This document shows positions 52,763 through 55,435 of a DNA stretch of 55,435 bases, one piece after another (positions within the stretch are counted from its first letter, which is position 1; the number at the start of each line of letters is the position of its first letter). This DNA comes from a bacterium (GTDB lineage Bacteria > Bacteroidota > Bacteroidia > Chitinophagales > Saprospiraceae): contig JANSXW010000026.1 of the NCBI GenBank assembly GCA_024742755.1, positions 1 to 55,435 of the forward strand, given 5' to 3'. The notes under the pieces are model-generated. The model saw only the letters and a list, made by a program, of their open reading frames with translations. It searched no databases and had not been told where the DNA came from. A program made the translations under genes and the position numbers.

Positions 52763-53335
52763 CTATTTGTCTCGATTTAGCGTATAATTGAGCCCAACTA
52801 TGTATTGCGTATAGGTGTAACTGAAAGGCTGAATATTATTAAGTATATAATGTGCGGTGAACCCCAAATCCAAAGAAAGCCCGCGCCAGATTGGCAGGTC
52901 ATAGCCCAGCCCCCACCCAAGGTAACTCAGCCCGGCTACCCGGTAAGGGTCCAGGTCACCACAGGTACAATAGTCACCTACATAGTAAGAGGCTTCTGCA
53001 ATCAGTCGGCTGACATCACGGGGCAGGAAGTCATACTGTATAAAAGCACCGAAGAGATTATATCGGGCTTTGTCGTTCTGCCCCTGTTCTACGCTTGACC
53101 CCCAGGTGAAGATATGCTTATGAGACAGTCCGAAGTACAGAGAGGGCGTCAGGCTCACTGCAATATTTTTCTCCCATGTTGTCTCGTTGTGCGTGTTACT
53201 GACGTCAGGGTTGTCTTCCCATATATGCGTTACAGAAGAGCCTATGACCAGGCGTTTCCCAAATGAACCCTCACCCTGAGCACAGCACAGCAGTGGGATA
53301 GTCAGCGCTATTGATATGAAATAAAGCTGTTTCAT
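52763..53335 (-). CDS. Barrel-like outer-membrane protein 3 (cassette B)
   Basis: 190-residue exported protein (MKQLYFISIALTIPLLCCAQ start; the Cys-Cys suggests a possible lipoprotein site). The rest has alternating strands ending in a C-terminal aromatic-rich strand (TYTQYIVGLNYTLNR), as in small outer-membrane barrels. It is separated by 5 bp from the preceding gene, so it belongs to the operon. Function unknown. Confidence 0.72.
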   Translation of the reverse strand: MKQLYFISIALTIPLLCCAQGEGSFGKRLVIGSSVTHIWEDNPDVSNTHNETTWEKNIAVSLTPSLYFGLSHKHIFTWGSSVEQGQNDKARYNLFGAFIQYDFLPRDVSRLIAEASYYVGDYCTCGDLDPYRVAGLSYLGWGLGYDLPIWRGLSLDLGFTAHYILNNIQPFSYTYTQYIVGLNYTLNRDK

Positions 53336-53340
53336 AGGCT

Positions 53341-53871
53341 TTATAGTTTTCCAATTTCTAATGACAAGCCCAAAAAAGGTTGGGCGAAAGCAGAGGCTAA
53401 TGATCGATTGGACGGCCTGTAGTTGTAATAGCCTGTTTGCACTTTCACCCCATGCCCTACGCTGTAATAAAAGGCTCCACCAAATAAATAGTAAACGGTA
53501 AACCTGCCGGATTCCCGCACCCCCTCATCCCAGCTAAATCCTCCTCCGGCCAAGCCTGCCCGGATGTAAACCCCTATCCGAGGGTTTTGAGATAAACTAT
53601 AGTCGGTAGCAAGGCTACATAACGTATTAATATCTCGGTTCCGATTGCTGTAACCGAGCACCATACTACCAACTGCCCAAAATGAGTGGCCTAGCTCAAA
53701 GCGACTGTCTAAATTTGCAAAATGAACCCAGAAATCACCCGTCACTCTATCGGGCCCAGGCATCAATGCATAATACGCCCCCAGCTCTATTTGGGAACCC
53801 ATTGCTGATTGCCCTTGTACAAATAGTGAAGAAAAACAAATGGCAGGGAGTAAAAAAAAACTTGCCTTCAT
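53341..53871 (-). CDS. Barrel-like outer-membrane protein 2 (cassette B)
   Basis: 176-residue exported protein with a signal peptide (MKASFFLLPAICFSSLFVQG) and barrel-like strands (IELGAYYALMPGPD, VKVQTGYYNYRPS), with final strand FLGLSLEIGKL. The start overlaps the stop of the preceding gene by 4 bp (ATGA). Function unknown. Confidence 0.72.
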   Translation of the reverse strand: MKASFFLLPAICFSSLFVQGQSAMGSQIELGAYYALMPGPDRVTGDFWVHFANLDSRFELGHSFWAVGSMVLGYSNRNRDINTLCSLATDYSLSQNPRIGVYIRAGLAGGGFSWDEGVRESGRFTVYYLFGGAFYYSVGHGVKVQTGYYNYRPSNRSLASAFAQPFLGLSLEIGKL

Positions 53872-54488
53872 GGGCTATACACCAATTTAACTTGAAGCGG
53901 GAAGTAAGCAACTGGCTGCCAGTAAATAGCTGGCTTGATTTCAATCATATAGATCAATTCTAAACCTACCCGCTCAGATACAAAAAAGTGCAGGCCATTG
54001 CCTACGTTGAAGTAAGGTCTGAAAACACTCCCCACCCTTGGATGAGGATACTCTTTTTCCTGCTGAAGACGAGTAAATCCAATCCCTGTATAAAAGTTTG
54101 GATAACAATGGATCAGCCCTCGTTTGACTTGTATTTTCCTGAATGCCCAATGTGACATAGCACCAAAGCCCATCGTAAAGTAATCGTCTCCAAAAAGCTC
54201 ATTATTAACAGAACGAAAAAAGACATCCGCAAATGCATGGACATATCCCTTTTTGCTCAACTTTATCCCAACTTGTAGCCTGGGTGCCATCTGAAAATCC
54301 CGATATACCAGAGAATCAGGCAAACCCGCCTTTCGGCTGACCCCTTCGTAGTATATACGTGGAGTTAAGGCCAAAATAACTTTTGGAGTCTCTTCCCTCT
54401 CCGGGGCGTAGTAATCAAAGTGCCGATCCTGAGCAGCCAGGCAGCCTCCTGTATACACACCTAAAATTACAATCCAAATCTTAGCCAA
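53868..54488 (-). CDS. Barrel-like outer-membrane protein 1 (cassette B)
   Basis: 206-residue exported protein starting with a TTG at 54488 (MAKIWIVILGVYTGGCLAAQ), which overlaps the lipoprotein gene by 22 bp. Strand-rich body (LTPRIYYEGVSRK, LQVGIKLSKKGYVHAFADVF) and C-terminal strand FPLQVKLVYSP suggest an outer-membrane barrel. It ends with an ATGA overlap to the next gene. Function unknown. Confidence 0.7.
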   Translation of the reverse strand: MAKIWIVILGVYTGGCLAAQDRHFDYYAPEREETPKVILALTPRIYYEGVSRKAGLPDSLVYRDFQMAPRLQVGIKLSKKGYVHAFADVFFRSVNNELFGDDYFTMGFGAMSHWAFRKIQVKRGLIHCYPNFYTGIGFTRLQQEKEYPHPRVGSVFRPYFNVGNGLHFFVSERVGLELIYMIEIKPAIYWQPVAYFPLQVKLVYSP

Positions 54489-55294
54489 CTGTTTGAGCTG
54501 TTATTACAGTAATTTAAAGGACCACAGAAATCTATACCTGCCAAGCCAAACGACCAAAATGTGCGCAGGCGTCTTCGGTAGAATGATCTCTGGTATACAA
54601 TATTAACTCCTCCTATTCCTACAGGCATGAAACTACTCACCCTAGTACGCCAGCCTAGTAATGACAGAACTGGAGCACCTCCGAATACTATTTGCCTCCG
54701 TCTTCCATTTGTACATCTGGCTCCGTATCTTTCGTCATCATTAATCTGTGTAAGCAAAGATCGTGCTTCTGTCATATCAAGTGGGGATAATTCGCTTCTC
54801 ACTTCCTCTTCTAAGGCCTCCCACCAATCAGGAATATTACCAATCGAGTCCACTATTCTATCTAAATTTAAAGAATCTGCAAGAAATGCCAACCGATTGG
54901 CAATTTGGTCGTGCAACCTTGGATTTAGCCCTTTGCTCTCTCCATATGCATAATACAAACTTTCATTGGAAAATTTATGCATAATTATTAGGACTCCTCC
55001 ATTCTCGTCTAATAATGCTTCCACAAGGTGACGATAACCAGTACTACCATCATCAACTTCTTCTGAAGCAAATGGCGCTGAAATAGTAAGATCTACTCTG
55101 TATTCATAATTAACTTCTTTTTCACTCCGATTTTCGATTGAGGAGTTATTGTAAACATCTTGTTCGATTGACGGTAGTTCCTTTTCAGGAACATAGTCAG
55201 ACTTTTCTTCACAACTGAACACTAAGAGCGGCAACATTAGCAGAAAGTAAAACCATCGTTTGTTCTGTTTTGGAAATAATTCATTTAGTTTAAT
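54467..55294 (-). CDS. Lipoprotein with constant leader and ATT start (cassette B)
   Basis: 275 codons if read from ATT at 55294, 256 from the internal ATG at 55237. The leader matches the cassette A lipoprotein, with lipobox FSC; the bodies diverge after IEQD. The codon aligned with ATG of copy A is ATT, and no ATG, GTG or TTG precedes it in frame before a stop. Starting at 55237 would leave only eight residues before the lipobox Cys, too short for a signal peptide. So it is either started from ATT or silenced. The body (residues 47-275) has no known domain. The operon downstream is intact. Confidence 0.65.
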   Translation of the reverse strand: MKLNELFPKQNKRWFYFLLMLPLLVFSCEEKSDYVPEKELPSIEQDVYNNSSIENRSEKEVNYEYRVDLTISAPFASEEVDDGSTGYRHLVEALLDENGGVLIIMHKFSNESLYYAYGESKGLNPRLHDQIANRLAFLADSLNLDRIVDSIGNIPDWWEALEEEVRSELSPLDMTEARSLLTQINDDERYGARCTNGRRRQIVFGGAPVLSLLGWRTRVSSFMPVGIGGVNIVYQRSFYRRRLRTFWSFGLAGIDFCGPLNYCNNSSNSWLRFGL

Positions 55295-55321
55295 CTTTAA
55301 AAAGATTTAGAATAAGTTAAG
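55159..55321. repeat. Constant leader repeat, copy B
   Basis: 163 bp, homologous to 50841-51002 with two substitutions (one of them ATG to ATT at the start codon) and one inserted A just upstream. Identity ends abruptly where the upstream DNA begins at 55322. Confidence 0.9.
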
Positions 55322-55435
55322 ACTATGTTTGGAGCTTACTCCTATTGCAAACCAAGGACTTATGAACCCCGCTGAAATGCGGGGCAGGCTCTGGCGTCAT
55401 CTTTTTTAGCTTATTTGACCCGCCAAACGCGCTAA

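Noticed and set aside
55367..55384. Hairpin CCCCGC/GCGGGG near the window end
   Set aside because: The T-run is 14 bp away on the plus strand and absent on the minus strand, so terminator status is not supported; it may be chance or the edge of another element.
1..55435. tRNA, rRNA, CRISPR or IS sequences
   Set aside because: No T-loop/acceptor pattern, repeat-spacer array, transposase or terminal inverted repeats with target duplication was seen on reading both strands.

Overview
The window reads as chromosomal DNA of a Bacteroidota bacterium, most likely a Saprospiria-type (Lewinella/Phaeodactylibacter-like) marine organism. This is inferred from the gene families, not from a marker gene. 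The signs are a type IX secretion (T9SS type A) C-terminal sorting domain, a GLPGLI protein coupled to a carboxypeptidase-regulatory/TonB-plug outer-membrane receptor, TonB-C energy transducers, a DUF6702 protein, an ASPIC/UnbV FG-GAP lipoprotein, DUF4143 and DUF6577 proteins, few Shine-Dalgarno sequences and a TAnnTTTG-like -7 box. No rRNA, tRNA, CRISPR array or insertion sequence was seen.

Region 1 (1-13080) is mostly housekeeping and signalling: the 5' end of a Fe/Mn superoxide dismutase, class II fumarase, a VOC protein, a TraB/GumN protein, a rhodanese, an MFS transporter, two unknown small proteins, a Sua5/YrdC tRNA-modification enzyme, a FIST sensor coupled to a histidine kinase, an NmrA-like epimerase and a TlpA-like thioredoxin lipoprotein. 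Region 2 (13101-15772) is accessory: a DUF4143 AAA ATPase behind two 21-bp iterons and an AntA/AntB-type antirepressor-like protein behind three ATACGTA sites. Region 3 (15773-25867) holds methylmalonyl-CoA mutase large subunit, two TonB-C proteins, an M16 peptidase, NAD(P)H-hydrate epimerase, a tightly overlapping operon (nitroreductase, lipoprotein pirin, HupE/UreJ-like protein, DUF6702, small GNAT), and a 5'-truncated gene remnant.

Region 4 (25927-36335) is a minus-strand string: an alpha/beta hydrolase lacking its nucleophile serine, a PEP-synthase/rifampin-phosphotransferase-like enzyme, a 1355-residue BNR/PKD/LamG T9SS cargo protein and a 1122-residue FG-GAP lipoprotein. Region 5 (36449-43350) is again housekeeping: App1-like phosphatase, EamA transporter, peroxiredoxin, ClpS, an unusual structured intergenic region, an amidophosphoribosyltransferase, a TM2-TPR-SHOCT protein and a CBS protein. 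Region 6 (43424-45389) is an AT-richer two-gene AbiE-like toxin-antitoxin cassette.

Region 7 (45398-55435) is the most unusual. A GLPGLI gene and its receptor (the latter split by an apparent frameshift) lie downstream of two non-homologous secreted-protein operons. Both operons begin with the same ~162-bp segment (promoter-proximal DNA plus lipoprotein leader, about 98% identical by hand alignment). Both end in related copies of one long hairpin terminator, followed by GLPGLI 5' sequence. Between these constant ends the gene content differs completely: one lipoprotein plus one barrel-like protein in one copy, and a lipoprotein, three barrel-like proteins and a small Cys-rich protein in the other. 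This looks like a constant-leader, variable-body cassette locus. In the second copy the leader's ATG has become ATT. This locus is my best candidate for an undescribed system.
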